From a virus: a DNA stretch of 49,179 nucleotides. Position numbers and translations under genes: made by a program. The DNA lies in the IMG/VR virus record IMGVR_UViG_3300018466_000003, positions 1-49,179 of that record; one strand, written 5' to 3'. The notes under the pieces are model-generated. The model saw nothing but the letters and a program-made list of their open reading frames with translations, ran no database searches and was not told the origin of the DNA. Shown here piece by piece: positions 9,201 to 17,401 of the stretch (within the stretch, counting starts at the first letter, position 1; each line of letters starts with the position of its first letter).

Positions 9201-10123
9201 TGCTGTCACCAGGCGAGGCCGTGTTGGTGCCGGAGGCCGTGCGGCTGATCGGCGCGCGCAATATCTTGGCCCTCAACGCATCCGTGTCGGGTCGTCGCGG
9301 CAACACCGGCGGCAACGGCTACTCCGGCGGCGGCGTCGTTCAACGGTTCGCCGGAGGCGGCGTCGTCGGCAGCCTCCTCAACTGGGTGTCCGGCATCGGT
9401 GACTCCGTGGCGAAACTGTGGGCGGACCCAGCCGCGTTCATCAAGGCACAGCTAGGTTCTAGCGGATGGCTCGACCTACTCGCACGCGGACCGGCCAAGC
9501 TCATAGAGCAAGGGGCCGAGTGGCTGTGGGAGAAGATCAAGGGGTTCTTCAGCTTCTCCAGCGATGCCGCCGCATCAGCGGCCGGTGCCGCAGGCGGCGT
9601 GCCGGTCGGCTGGCAACAGATGTGGGCGATCATCAGCGCGCAGTTCCCCGGCGCGACCCTGAACTCTTCCTACAGGCCAGGAGATCCGGGGTACCACGGC
9701 AAGGGCAGGGCGATCGACATCGGCGGCCCCATGGGCGCCATCAACAGTTGGATCGCGCAGGTCTACCCCAACTCCACCCAGTTGATCTACACGCCCGGCG
9801 TGAACATCCTCAATGGACGGCCGTTCACGTACGACGCGCCGACGCAGGCTGATCACTACGACCACGTGCACTGGGCTTTCGACCACGGCGGCTACCTCAT
9901 GCCCGGCATGAGCACCGTCTACAACGGAACCGGAAAGCCCGAACCCGTCCTCACCGGGGAGCAGTGGAAAGCCCTGTCCAGCAACAACATTGGCAACGGC
10001 GAACCGGTGCAGATCGTAGGCACCCTGGCCGTTGCCAACGACGGTCTCAGCGTTCTCATCAATGGGCGCATCGAAGCGGCGAACCAAGCGACCGGTACGG
10101 CCGCCATGAGTCGACGGAGGTAA
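6257..10123 (+). CDS. Tape measure protein with C-terminal M15-like peptidase domain
   Basis: At 1288 aa this is the longest gene. Residues ~30-170 form an Ala/Lys/Glu-rich coiled coil. The centre has long hydrophobic helices (for example IALNIAMTANPVGIIVAAI, near residues 594-625) and repeated WLWxN units (LWNNN, WLWQN, WLWHN, WLWDN). Residues ~1113-1211 form a separate domain with SSYRPGD, YHGKGRAIDI and HYDHVHW, the zinc-ligand pattern of M15/VanY-type D,D-peptidases. The protein sets tail length and is ejected first; the peptidase could open peptidoglycan during DNA entry. ATG 6257 lies 13 bp after the chaperone stop. Confidence 0.92.
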   Translation: MPARGGNAVWIDVLPSLVGFGAELAKQAIGGSRRAGQAMATQLERVAKDAGKAAGEALAAGVEDAKDRVKDAADDMTKAHDKVADAAGRVTVAEAKLTDARKKYTETSAQVITAQERLSAATRAHTAAERGATRAVAEHDQATAHLTESQRRQTEETARTESAIANMVRSMSKVDTKRIDSGSKSMAKFSAAAYASAAGIAAIGSSLPAIAGIAGIFAQASGAALILPGALVAGGVAAGTLKLGLSGVGAALKEWDDAEKFAEKIKELSTNARGFAVEVRALRPELIGLRNVVQDRLFAGASDDVKALGQTYIPVLRKELADVSGEFGLARQSLVSFAVQGNTVRDVTSILNLTEQQVHNVRGAVAPLAAAFLDMSVVGGEALARMTSGLEGSAVGFAAFISNARETGQIEQWINAGMQALRDLGELFGNISAIISTVLGAANREGGSFLDTLNAVTGSVVAMLQSAQGQEALSTFFRTVHDTVQALLPGLRSVGGAVLDGIIKLGPQIPPVARAFSDVAISLAPLIPDLVSLAVSILPPIVSLVRELAPAAGTLAAAWLGGYAALLLFNGAVAFFNGIRWIIGFYKAWAAGQIALNIAMTANPVGIIVAAIGALIAAIIYLWNNNEGFRNFFINAWASIRAAVMTAWDQHIKPAFTAIVTAVKAVGDAAVWLWQNAIVPAAEAIGAAASWLWHNVLEPFFGFMFDATRLVAVVITTLFVAPIVIAFNLLSALALWLWQNGIRPAFEGIAAVATWLWRTVMEPFVALHVAAFRTIASLAQWFYDAVIKPVFDAIGFVVGWVIGQVVAEFNKWVAIVQVAYLAIQVALAAIGDFFTWLWDNKILPFVNFVVSKLEFLGLCFQILWTGYVQPALQSIGDFLSWVWDNTIGRVFSLISSGVEGVGGAFESAVGFIERVWGGLREILAKPVNFVIQTVYNDGIRAVWNKVADFVGIDGLPAMDPITFAGGGVLPGYAPGRDIVPALLSPGEAVLVPEAVRLIGARNILALNASVSGRRGNTGGNGYSGGGVVQRFAGGGVVGSLLNWVSGIGDSVAKLWADPAAFIKAQLGSSGWLDLLARGPAKLIEQGAEWLWEKIKGFFSFSSDAAASAAGAAGGVPVGWQQMWAIISAQFPGATLNSSYRPGDPGYHGKGRAIDIGGPMGAINSWIAQVYPNSTQLIYTPGVNILNGRPFTYDAPTQADHYDHVHWAFDHGGYLMPGMSTVYNGTGKPEPVLTGEQWKALSSNNIGNGEPVQIVGTLAVANDGLSVLINGRIEAANQATGTAAMSRRR

Positions 10124-10129
10124 AGCCCT

Positions 10130-10867
10130 GTGGCTAACGAGTTCCGTGAGATCAGGGATTACCTGTTCGGGACGCTGACGAACGCCGCGACCATCTCAGA
10201 CACGACCATCACGTGCAGCGACTTCACGGTTCTGCCGACGACGTACACCACCGGCCGGTATCTGCCGCTGGTGCTGCACGACCCGGCGCTGAAGTTGTAC
10301 GAAGTCGTGTGGGTGACCGCCCACTCTGCGGCGTCAGCATCAGTGACCGTGGTCCGCGCCAAGGAAGGCTCGACGGCTCGGGCATGGCCGTCCGGTTCGC
10401 AAGTGCTGTGTGCGCCAACGGTTCGGGATGGGCTGCCCGTGACAACGCGGGCATCCCTTCCGTCCGACGCCAACATTGGTCAGCGCTACTCGCTCACCGA
10501 CGAAAGCGTTGTAGTGCAACGTCTCGCAACGACGTGGGGGCCGTCAGTCGGCGTATGCCAAGCCTCGGAAGCGGGTCCGCGTCGGAGCGGAACGATCCCG
10601 TCCACCGCTGTGATCACCATGCGCGGTGGACACAAGACCGGCACGGCGAACGCGTCCGGGCTCGTCACGATCACCCACGCCGTCGCGTTCACCACGGCCA
10701 CGATCGTCAGCACGATCGCCCTTGTGGACGCTGACACGTCGTGTGTGCCCGCTGTGTCATCGGAGACGGCCGCCGGTGTCACGTTCATCTTCTACAAGTG
10801 CAGTGACGGCTTGCCGGTCGCGAACGGCACCGGCGTCGAGTTCCAGTACTTGTCGATCGGCTACTAG
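10130..10867 (+). CDS. Minor tail protein
   Basis: Encodes 245 aa from GTG 10130, six bases after the tape measure stop. It is beta-rich and Thr/Ser/Val-rich throughout (ATISDTTITCSDFTVLPTTYTTGRYLPLVL; TGTANASGLVTITHAVAFTTATIV), as expected for a tail-tip or fibre protein. Position directly after the tape measure is where distal tail and minor tail genes lie. No enzymatic motif is seen. Confidence 0.6.
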   Translation: MANEFREIRDYLFGTLTNAATISDTTITCSDFTVLPTTYTTGRYLPLVLHDPALKLYEVVWVTAHSAASASVTVVRAKEGSTARAWPSGSQVLCAPTVRDGLPVTTRASLPSDANIGQRYSLTDESVVVQRLATTWGPSVGVCQASEAGPRRSGTIPSTAVITMRGGHKTGTANASGLVTITHAVAFTTATIVSTIALVDADTSCVPAVSSETAAGVTFIFYKCSDGLPVANGTGVEFQYLSIGY

Positions 10868-10869
10868 TC

Positions 10870-12297
10870 ATGTGGGCGCGCGTAGCTCTCGGGCGCGGGC
10901 CGTGGTCCGCCGACGATGTGCCCAACGTTCGGCCGCCGGGGTGGCAGGAAGTGCCCCCGCCGATCCCGGACGCCACCGCCACGTACACCTATCTCACGCA
11001 GACCGGCGCGGCGGCGTGGGCGTCACGGACCTGGGCGGGCGCACAGGCAACGCCGACGTTCCCCGGCGGCGGCATCCTGGCGGCGCCACGTCCTGAGGAC
11101 GGCGTGGTGCACCTGTGGTTGTGGTGGCCGGACGCGCCGACCTTCCACGTCATGCGGGAAACGCCGGACGGTGTCCGCACGCCGGTACGCGGCGCGTTCG
11201 GCCTGCCGGTCACCACGCCGACGCGACGCAACGTCAACCCCAACGGGGGCTTTGAGACCGGCCTGAACGGCTACACCCAGCTTCACGGGGGTGTCACCCT
11301 CACCCAGTCGCAAACGGCCCCCTACGTGGCGCACAGGGCCAGCGCGATGCGCATGATGTCCAACACCACCACCACCGGCGTCATCTCGCCGGGCGTGTTC
11401 GCTGGCGCCGGTAGCTACACCGTCGGGTTCAACATCGGCTCGACGACATTGCCGACGTCAGTGGTGTGGTCGATTGCGTGGCTCGACAACCTGGGCGCGT
11501 CGGCCGGAAGCACCACGCTCACGCTCACCGCAGACGAACTGAACGCGATGGTGGGCCAGACGACCCGCGTCGTGCGCCAGTTCGCCGCGCCGACCAACGC
11601 AGTGTCCGGCGCAGCAACACTCACCGTCTCCGGTATCACCGCGTCCGTGACAGAGGTCTACCTCGACGCGGTGATCTTCGAACGCGGCACCACGGACGGC
11701 TCCTACTTCGACGGCACGACCGCGTTGGGTGCACAGTGGACCGGCGTAGCCGAGCTGTCCGAATCACTCCTGGCGCCGGTGATCGAACTCGACGACGGCG
11801 AAGCGCCGATGGACATCCCCGTCACGTATCAGCTGTTCGTCACGGTGGCGTTGGGCGGTCGCGTCGAGTCGACACCGGTCGTGCTCGACAGCAACGACCA
11901 GGTGTGGATCACGCACCCGTCAACACCCGACACGCCCGTACTGATCACACCACTCGGCAGCGCGCCCGTGATCGAGTACGCGGCCGTGCAAGGCGTGTTC
12001 TACCCGCTCGGGCGCAGGTACCCGGTCGTGATCTCCGCATCGCAGCGGCACAGCGCCACCGGCACGATCACGTTCGGCGTTGTCAGCACACAGGAACGCG
12101 TCGACCTCGAAGCGCTGCTGTCAGACCTGTCACCCGTGCTGCTGCGGGTACCGGCGGGCTATCACCCCGGCGACATGTGGCTATCGCTCGCCACGCTCAC
12201 GATCGACCCGCAGGGCCGAAAGCCTTGGCAGGAAACGCGGACCATCACGTCCCCGTTCTGGGAAGTCGAAGCGCCGGACGCGTTGATCACCGCGTGA
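10870..12297 (+). CDS. Minor tail protein with carbohydrate-binding-like module
   Basis: Encodes 475 aa from ATG 10870. Residues ~118-285 look like a jelly-roll carbohydrate-binding module: it opens with NPNGGFETGLNGY, contains a YTVGFNIGSTTLPTSVVWSI strand and closes with EVYLDAVIFERGTTDGSYFDG. This layout is frequent in actinophage minor tail proteins. The C-terminal half (ITFGVVSTQERVDLEALLSDLSPVLLRVPAG) resembles distal tail/baseplate proteins. It probably sits at the tail tip and contacts host-surface glycans. Confidence 0.7.
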   Translation: MWARVALGRGPWSADDVPNVRPPGWQEVPPPIPDATATYTYLTQTGAAAWASRTWAGAQATPTFPGGGILAAPRPEDGVVHLWLWWPDAPTFHVMRETPDGVRTPVRGAFGLPVTTPTRRNVNPNGGFETGLNGYTQLHGGVTLTQSQTAPYVAHRASAMRMMSNTTTTGVISPGVFAGAGSYTVGFNIGSTTLPTSVVWSIAWLDNLGASAGSTTLTLTADELNAMVGQTTRVVRQFAAPTNAVSGAATLTVSGITASVTEVYLDAVIFERGTTDGSYFDGTTALGAQWTGVAELSESLLAPVIELDDGEAPMDIPVTYQLFVTVALGGRVESTPVVLDSNDQVWITHPSTPDTPVLITPLGSAPVIEYAAVQGVFYPLGRRYPVVISASQRHSATGTITFGVVSTQERVDLEALLSDLSPVLLRVPAGYHPGDMWLSLATLTIDPQGRKPWQETRTITSPFWEVEAPDALITA

Positions 12298-12307
12298 GGG
12301 GGTCACC

Positions 12308-13414
12308 GTGTGGCCACTGTCGGCACCCGCTCAACGCGCACTCTCCCAGTCGCACGGCATGACCGTTCGCGCCACGGCCTACGGCGCGTTCGGCATGCAA
12401 GAGATCCCGATCGACGGCGGATCAGTTGTGTCAGACGGAAAGTCACAGGTGCGCCGCACCGCGACGCTGTCAACGTCGGCGAACCTGTGGCCCGTCGACC
12501 CCCGTTCGGTACTGGCGCCGTTCGGTACAGAGATCCAAGTGGACTACGGGATTGTGCTCACCGGCGGCGCCGTCGAGTGGGTGCCGCTCATACGCGGACT
12601 TCTCACCGAAGCAAGCCGGGAACGACCGATCGACACGAACGGACAACTACCGCTAACGCTGGTCGACCGGTCCGCGCGCGTCGCGGAAGACCGCTTCACC
12701 GCACCCGTTCAAACCGTGTCCGGCGCCACCACCGTCACTGAGATCCGGCGCCTGATTCAAGAAACCCTAGGCGTAGCAGTGCCCGTCACTGACTACACAG
12801 GATCGGTGCAGGTCGCCGCCGTGCTCGACATCGAACGCGAACGATGGGCCGACGGCGTAGAAGCACTAGCGAACAGCATCTCAGCCGAAGTGTTCTTCGA
12901 CCCACAAGGAAACGGGATCATTCGTCCTCAGCCGCTGATCACCGACACTCGCGTGTGGACCGTGAACAGCGGCGAGCAAGGCGTGTTGATCAGCAAGGGC
13001 GAGAAGCTCGCCCGTGAAGGTGTGTACAACGGGGTCGTCGCATCCGGCCAACGCAGTGACGGCACGGCGCCCGCGACGGCGACCGTGTGGGACACAGACA
13101 CCGAGTCACCGACGTACTACCTCGGGACGTTCGGCCGCAAGCCACGGTTCTACACCTCTCAGATGCTCACCACCGTGCCGCAGTGCACCGCTACCGCGAC
13201 GGCGTTGCTGGCGCGGGTCAAGGGAATGAGCGCACAGATCAGCCTCACGACGTTGGCGAACCCCGCGCTCGAAGCCGGAGACGTCATCCTTGCCCACGAC
13301 GTCGAAGAGGGCACCGCGCAAGCGCACATCATCGACAAGGTGGCCGTGCCACTGTCCCCATCGGACACACAGCCCATCGAAACCCGCTCAGTCGAGCTAC
13401 CGGCAGAGTCCTAG
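12308..13414 (+). CDS. Minor tail / baseplate hub-like protein (DUF5047-like)
   Basis: Encodes 368 aa from GTG 12308. It resembles the actinophage minor tail family often annotated DUF5047: IPIDGGSVVSDGKSQVRRTATLS near the start, FGTEIQVDYGIVLTGG, an EVFFDPQGNGIIRPQP strand and a late NPALEAGDVILAHDVEEG. The fold suggests a hub-type beta domain that connects tube and tip. Family naming is from memory of the motif pattern; a profile search would settle it. Confidence 0.65.
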   Translation: MWPLSAPAQRALSQSHGMTVRATAYGAFGMQEIPIDGGSVVSDGKSQVRRTATLSTSANLWPVDPRSVLAPFGTEIQVDYGIVLTGGAVEWVPLIRGLLTEASRERPIDTNGQLPLTLVDRSARVAEDRFTAPVQTVSGATTVTEIRRLIQETLGVAVPVTDYTGSVQVAAVLDIERERWADGVEALANSISAEVFFDPQGNGIIRPQPLITDTRVWTVNSGEQGVLISKGEKLAREGVYNGVVASGQRSDGTAPATATVWDTDTESPTYYLGTFGRKPRFYTSQMLTTVPQCTATATALLARVKGMSAQISLTTLANPALEAGDVILAHDVEEGTAQAHIIDKVAVPLSPSDTQPIETRSVELPAES

Positions 13415-13426
13415 GAGGCGCATCCC

Positions 13427-13645
13427 ATGCTCCCCGAAGACGCCATCAACACGTTGATCGAGGAAGCCGTCGCGTCCCTGCGGCTAGTCGGCACAGTGAC
13501 CGGAACGAGCGGCACCAAGGTACTCGTGACCGTGCGCGGATCGCTGCTGACGTTGCCCCGCCTCGCTTCGTACACGCCGACAAACGGCGACGTCGTACAC
13601 ATTCAAGGCCCGGCACCGTGGCTGGTGCTCGGCAAAGCCGCCTAG
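13427..13645 (+). CDS. Small OB-like tail-region protein
   Basis: Encodes 72 aa. The ATG is preceded by AGGAGG at 13413-13418, a near-perfect ribosome site. The sequence LVGTVTGTSGTKVLVTVRGSLLTLPRLASYTPTNGDVVHIQGP suggests a small beta barrel. Such proteins occur just after hub genes in actinophages. Specific function unknown. Confidence 0.55.
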   Translation: MLPEDAINTLIEEAVASLRLVGTVTGTSGTKVLVTVRGSLLTLPRLASYTPTNGDVVHIQGPAPWLVLGKAA

Positions 13646-13663
13646 CCCGTAAGGACTCTTGTC

Positions 13664-13969
13664 GTGGCATTCGTCGACATGGCGTACCTCGCCGAACATC
13701 CCGGCTTCCGCGAACGCGTACGGATCGCGATGATCACAGCGGCTGTAGACATTGGCGCAGAAGCAAACGACGGAAGCGAGTACCGCCGACTGCGACGCGC
13801 TCACTCCGTCAACGTCCTGCAAAATCAGGATGCGTTCGCTGGCGTCTATGCCTGGGTCGTGGCCTCGAACGTCGCCATCAGCTTCACGAGCAGCGACAGC
13901 GACATTCAGTTCACGGTCAACTCCAGGTGGGACGCCGTCGCCGGTGCTGCGCCCGATCCCGTCCCCTAG
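13664..13969 (+). CDS. Hypothetical tail-region protein
   Basis: Encodes 101 aa from GTG 13664. A helical N-terminal half (YLAEHPGFRERVRIAMITAAVDI) is followed by a beta-rich C-terminal half (VAISFTSSDSDIQFTVNSRWDAVAG). It has no recognised motif. Location between minor tail and lysis genes suggests a virion component or a gene joined to the late operon. Confidence 0.5.
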   Translation: MAFVDMAYLAEHPGFRERVRIAMITAAVDIGAEANDGSEYRRLRRAHSVNVLQNQDAFAGVYAWVVASNVAISFTSSDSDIQFTVNSRWDAVAGAAPDPVP

Positions 13970-13989
13970 CAAGCCCGAAGGGGGTTCCC

Positions 13990-14283
13990 GTGCTCCCGCA
14001 GCGGTTGACGAACATTCTGACGATCCTCATCAGTCTCGTGTGGACTGCCAACGTCGTAGTCGGCTTCGTGCGGCCAGAGCTACGGGACCCGTTGGTCAAC
14101 GCCATTTTCGCCGTGGTCGTGGGAACCGTGTACGCGTTGGGCCGTCGTGGCACCACCGGCGACGACGGCAACGCGGTGCAGAACGCGCGACGGCGCCTCG
14201 GCGACATGATCTCAGGCGACGACCCGAACCGCGCTCACCCAGCCGCACCGGCTGACACCACCAGAGAAGGTGATCAGCGGTGA
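13990..14283 (+). CDS. Putative holin (two transmembrane segments)
   Basis: Encodes 97 aa from GTG 13990. There are two hydrophobic helices (ILTILISLVWTANVVVGF and LVNAIFAVVVGTVYALG) separated by a short charged turn, then a hydrophilic C-terminal tail. Size, topology and position two genes before the endolysin fit a class II holin. The next gene starts at the overlapping GTGA. Holin identity is inferred; no family signature was recognised. Confidence 0.6.
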   Translation: MLPQRLTNILTILISLVWTANVVVGFVRPELRDPLVNAIFAVVVGTVYALGRRGTTGDDGNAVQNARRRLGDMISGDDPNRAHPAAPADTTREGDQR

Positions 14284-14828
14284 CCACATGGACGTACCTA
14301 CTCCAGACCGTCGGCGTCGGCGCAGTCAGCTTCTTTCTTGGTTACCTCGCAGGGCGCGCCGCCCGTGACGTACACCGGATCGCTGAAACCGTTGCGACGA
14401 AAGGAGAACCGGTGATCCCACGAAGCAGGTCCGTGACGGGACGTGTGCCCGGCAGGCCACACGTGACGCAGCTTGTCATCGCCGTAATCGTCGTCGCGCT
14501 CGGCATCATCACCGTAGTGCAAGGCATGATCCAGTCATCCGCCGTACGCCGGATCTCCGACTGTCACGCGGCTTTCGCGAACGCACTGGCCGACGCGATC
14601 GAGGCGCGGTCGGTCGGAAGCCAGCAGGCGCAAGACGCGCTAGACGAACTCATGCGCACGGTCGGCGGTCTCGCCGCCGCGCCGCCAGTCGATGAGGCAG
14701 AAAGGCAGCGGCGCAGCGAAATCGCTCGCAAGGCCGTCAGCGACTACGTCGCCAAGCGCGCCGAAGTCAAGGCGCTGCAACAGAAGAACCCGTATCCGCA
14801 GCCACCACGCGAGTCGTGTCCGCGCTGA
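14280..14828 (+). CDS. Membrane protein of the lysis cassette
   Basis: Encodes 182 aa from GTG 14280. There is a transmembrane helix at residues 5-26 ([19 protein letters not shown]) and another near 63-83 ([20 protein letters not shown]), followed by a ~95-residue charged, helical region. It may be a second holin, an antiholin or a spanin-like helper. Its place between the holin candidate and the endolysin supports a lysis role. Confidence 0.55.
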   Translation: MTTWTYLLQTVGVGAVSFFLGYLAGRAARDVHRIAETVATKGEPVIPRSRSVTGRVPGRPHVTQLVIAVIVVALGIITVVQGMIQSSAVRRISDCHAAFANALADAIEARSVGSQQAQDALDELMRTVGGLAAAPPVDEAERQRRSEIARKAVSDYVAKRAEVKALQQKNPYPQPPRESCPR

Positions 14829-14847
14829 ACACGAAAGGGGTCGCGCT

Positions 14848-15978
14848 GTGGAGTACGGAACTGATCTGTCCATGTGGAACGCTGTCGCGGACGCGAACGC
14901 AGTGCGCGCCAACGGCATCACCTACGCCTGGTGCAAAGCAACCGAAGGTGTCGGGTACGTCGATCCGACGTTCTTCAACAAGGTGCGGCAGCTCAAAGCG
15001 GCGGGCATCGTCACCGGCGCCTACCACTTCATGCGTGCCGGTTCCGCTGTCGCGCAAGCAAACCACTTCCGGCAGGTAGCAGGAGACGCCGGTTGTCTCG
15101 ACGGCGGCGCGCTCATGCCCATGGCAGACATGGAAGCCGCCGACGTCAGAGTCGGCGCCAACGGCTACGTCAACGGGTTCTTCGACGCGCTCCGCGTGGA
15201 ACCGATGGACTGCTACGGCAACCTTGACTGGTTCCGCAACGTGCTGGACTTCAACGCGTGGGGACGCCGCGACATCCTCGGGCACCTGGCGCACTACAAC
15301 GGCGACCCCGGCAATCCCGGATGGCGCTACCCCCGTGCCGCTGTGCACCAGCACACCCAGACCGGCACCATTTCCGGCATCGCCGGGCACGTCGACCGCA
15401 ACGCCACGCTGGGCACCTACGACCTTGCGTCCATCACCATCGGCCGCGTTGCGCCCCCCATCGCAGCACCCGGCGGCGGCGGCGTGATCGCTGACCCCGG
15501 CGACACGTGGACGGTGAGCGCCGGTGACACGCTGTCCCGCATCGCATCCGCGTGGAACATGACCGTGTCTGCTGTCGCTGTCGCCAACGGCATCCCCAAC
15601 GCTGACCTCATCCATGTAGGCCAAGTGATCCGCAAGCCCGGCAGTACCGGCGCGACGGCGCCCCCGCCGGTCGGCGGGAGCTACACCGTCGTATCCGGTG
15701 ACACGCTATCCGGCATCGCCGCGAAGCTCGGAACGACAGTCGCCGTACTGGTCGCGCTCAACAGGATCTCCAACCCGGACAGGATCTACAACGGACAGAC
15801 CCTCGCGGTACCCGGCGGCACTGCTGCTGCGGAACGCGTGTACGTCGTGGTCGCCGGTGACACGCTGTCCGGCATCGCCGGACGACTCAACTACCCCGGC
15901 GGCTATCAGGCATTGGCGCGGCGCAACAACATCACAGACCCGGACCGCATCTACCCCGGACAGCGCATCGTCTACTAG
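14848..15978 (+). CDS. Endolysin: GH25 muramidase with three LysM domains
   Basis: Encodes 376 aa from GTG 14848, with AAAGGGG at 14834-14840 upstream. Residues 1-~200 are a glycoside hydrolase family 25 lysozyme: GTDLSMWN at the start, [29 protein letters not shown] and a D-x-E pair in MADMEA, the expected catalytic region. Three LysM repeats follow ([36 protein letters not shown]), each ending with an IxxGQ-type motif, separated by Pro/Gly linkers. It cuts the glycan chain of peptidoglycan, anchored by LysM. Its end overlaps the convergent gene by four bases. Confidence 0.95.
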   Translation: MEYGTDLSMWNAVADANAVRANGITYAWCKATEGVGYVDPTFFNKVRQLKAAGIVTGAYHFMRAGSAVAQANHFRQVAGDAGCLDGGALMPMADMEAADVRVGANGYVNGFFDALRVEPMDCYGNLDWFRNVLDFNAWGRRDILGHLAHYNGDPGNPGWRYPRAAVHQHTQTGTISGIAGHVDRNATLGTYDLASITIGRVAPPIAAPGGGGVIADPGDTWTVSAGDTLSRIASAWNMTVSAVAVANGIPNADLIHVGQVIRKPGSTGATAPPPVGGSYTVVSGDTLSGIAAKLGTTVAVLVALNRISNPDRIYNGQTLAVPGGTAAAERVYVVVAGDTLSGIAGRLNYPGGYQALARRNNITDPDRIYPGQRIVY

Positions 15979-16349
15979 AAGGGTTCGTCGTCGGCGTCAT
16001 CGTCGAACGGCAAAACCGGCACACCCGCCGACCGGGCAAGCTGCACAGTGCCGGACGCGCCGCGCGAACGGTTGTGGACAAACGCAAGCAACATATCGGG
16101 GCGGGTCGTGATCACCTCCGCGTTGCGGATGGGACCAGCAGCGTCGCCGTACCTATCCCAGTCGGCAGGCCACGGTTCGTCACGGCCGCCCAGCGACTGC
16201 CAGATACCGGCAAGCTGCCGGTCACCCTTCGGACAATCCCCGTGGACCAACACGGCGTCCGGGTACAGCGCGTAGACCTGCGTCAGCACCCGCCGTGCCA
16301 ACGACCACCGCCGCCACGTGCGTGAACACGTCACCATGATCCGCTTCAC
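15975..16349 (-). CDS. SLOG-superfamily (DUF2493-like) protein
   Basis: Encodes 124 aa from GTG 16349. It opens with IMVTCSRTW, followed by [37 protein letters not shown] and [14 protein letters not shown]. This is the DUF2493/YspA-type SLOG Rossmann-like pattern (SRTW, HGxCxxGxD, DW...GxxRN, GT). SLOG proteins are thought to bind nucleotide-derived ligands; in phages the role is not established. It is the last gene of the leftward operon and overlaps the endolysin stop tail-to-tail by four bases. Confidence 0.75.
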   Translation of the reverse strand: MKRIMVTCSRTWRRWSLARRVLTQVYALYPDAVLVHGDCPKGDRQLAGIWQSLGGRDEPWPADWDRYGDAAGPIRNAEVITTRPDMLLAFVHNRSRGASGTVQLARSAGVPVLPFDDDADDEPF

Positions 16350-16573
16350 GGACCAAACTCCTGTAGCGGCAAGGCTTCGGCCTCGACGACCGCGCCGTCC
16401 GCGTACGTGACGCGCACCCGAACGGGGCCGTGCGTGCAAACCAGCGGCGGGATTGAAAGCACGCCCCCGCCCTCGATCGTGGTTGCCCACACCATGTCTC
16501 CCGCTGCCTTCGAGAAGAACTCGATCACGATCGGGAATGCGCACGACTTCATCTCGACAACCGGAATGTGCAT
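16346..16573 (-). CDS. Hypothetical small beta protein
   Basis: Encodes 75 aa from ATG 16573, chosen because GAGAGG lies a suitable distance upstream; an ATG at 16597 would add eight residues. The sequence (FPIVIEFFSKAAGDMVWATTIEGGGVLSIPPL, then GPVRVRVTYADGAVVEAEAL) suggests a beta sandwich. The stop overlaps the SLOG gene start by four bases, so the two are probably co-translated. Confidence 0.6.
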   Translation of the reverse strand: MHIPVVEMKSCAFPIVIEFFSKAAGDMVWATTIEGGGVLSIPPLVCTHGPVRVRVTYADGAVVEAEALPLQEFGP

Positions 16574-16609
16574 GACACGCGCGCCTCTCTGTCGCATGTG
16601 GATTGATGC

Positions 16610-16652
16610 CGCACCGCCGGGCGGCGGAGCCCTACACCCGCCCGGCGGTGCG
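16610..16652. terminator. Strong hairpin inside the leftward operon
   Basis: Fifteen-bp stem (left arm 16610-16624, right arm 16638-16652) built from GCACCGCCGGGCGG and its complement, with a 13-nt loop. No T run is visible on either strand. It separates the HTH gene from the last two genes of the leftward operon and may reduce or process transcript there. Confidence 0.55.
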
Positions 16653-16654
16653 TC

Positions 16655-16975
16655 TCAACGCTGACGACGGCGCATGATCAGACGCGCGTCAGCGGAGTAC
16701 GCGGCGGTCAGTTGCCGCCGGATATCTGGATGCCGCAACAGGTCCGGCGTCGACTCGACGCCGTACAGCGCCCGCAGACGCCGGAGCAACGCAGCAACAC
16801 CGCTACGCGAGTAGTGCGCCGACCGGCACACCGTCGCCTGCGTCGCACCCTGATCGATCTGGCGCAGTACAACAATCTCACCTAGCTTCAACCCGTCAGC
16901 CACCTGACGCTTTCGCCGCCGGGCGACCGGCGCAGGCCGTACCCGCTGGTGCTCGCTCTCCGGATCACCGCTCAC
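16655..16975 (-). CDS. LuxR-type HTH protein
   Basis: Encodes 106 aa from GTG 16975, with GAGGAG upstream. Residues ~27-85 fit a LuxR/GerE-like helix-turn-helix: LKLGEIVVLRQIDQGATQATVCRSAHYSRSGVAALLRRL followed by RALYGVESTPDL. The order LxxxE-V-x-x-GxT...A...S-x-x-G-V...LR-ALYGV is typical. It has no sensor domain, so it is a stand-alone DNA binder. Its start overlaps the stop of the zinc mini-protein upstream (GTGA). Confidence 0.65.
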   Translation of the reverse strand: MSGDPESEHQRVRPAPVARRRKRQVADGLKLGEIVVLRQIDQGATQATVCRSAHYSRSGVAALLRRLRALYGVESTPDLLRHPDIRRQLTAAYSADARLIMRRRQR

Positions 16976-17130
16976 TGCGCTCTCCTCTTCCCAGACTTGC
17001 CGCGTCTCGGCGCGGGCTTGCACTCCGCCGCATGGTTGCCCTGCAACGCATACGGGAACCATCGGCGGCACCACCGGCACACCGCCCCCCTCGGCCTTCC
17101 TCGTTGGCGCCAAATCCCACCTTGCGGCAC
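16972..17130 (-). CDS. C2HC zinc-finger mini-protein
   Basis: Encodes 52 aa from GTG 17130, with GGAAGGGA just upstream. It reads AVCRWCRRWFPYALQGNHAAECKP: Cys-x2-Cys, 12 residues, His-x3-Cys, a complete four-ligand zinc finger, followed by a basic tail. The stop TGA overlaps the downstream GTG. It is short but supported by the ribosome site, the overlap and the ligand spacing. It may bind DNA or RNA. Confidence 0.65.
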   Translation of the reverse strand: MPQGGIWRQRGRPRGAVCRWCRRWFPYALQGNHAAECKPAPRRGKSGKRRAQ

Positions 17131-17161
17131 AACGTCCCTTCCGTGATCGACGCCTTACTGA

Positions 17162-17200
17162 GCCCCCGTGCGCACCCATCGGTGTGCACGGGGGCCTTTT
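17162..17200 (+). terminator. Rho-independent terminator, rightward
   Basis: A 14-bp stem (17162-17175 with 17182-17195, one wobble pair) and a 6-nt loop, followed on the + strand by CTTTTGTC. On the + strand it would stop transcripts running out of the lysis genes through the antisense of the leftward genes. On the - strand only A residues precede it, so it is a poor terminator in that direction. Confidence 0.75.
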
Positions 17201-17226
17201 GTCGTGCGCAGTAACGGTGTTCCGCG

Positions 17227-17352
17227 TCAGCCCCGAATGATGCCGGTGGCTTCACAGTCCACACGCGACATCCCGATCACGTGCACACCACCGCTGACGC
17301 GGACCCTTCCGGACCAGTCGACCGCTACCGCGCACGCCCCGATGCACCTCAC
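17227..17352 (-). CDS. Small hypothetical protein
   Basis: Encodes about 41 aa from GTG 17352: CIGACAVAVDWSGRVRVSGG followed by VHVIGMSRVDCEATGIIRG. The frame is open upstream and continues as RCPRHVCSRHTG, with more Cys, but without an obvious start there. Cys-x3-Cys plus a later Cys suggest a metal site. Accepted because it fills the only gap in an otherwise gapless leftward operon and has protein-like composition. Confidence 0.45.
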   Translation of the reverse strand: MRCIGACAVAVDWSGRVRVSGGVHVIGMSRVDCEATGIIRG

Positions 17353-17401
17353 GCCCGTGTGCCTGCTACAGACATGGCGGGGGCATCGGAAGTCACGCGC
17401 G

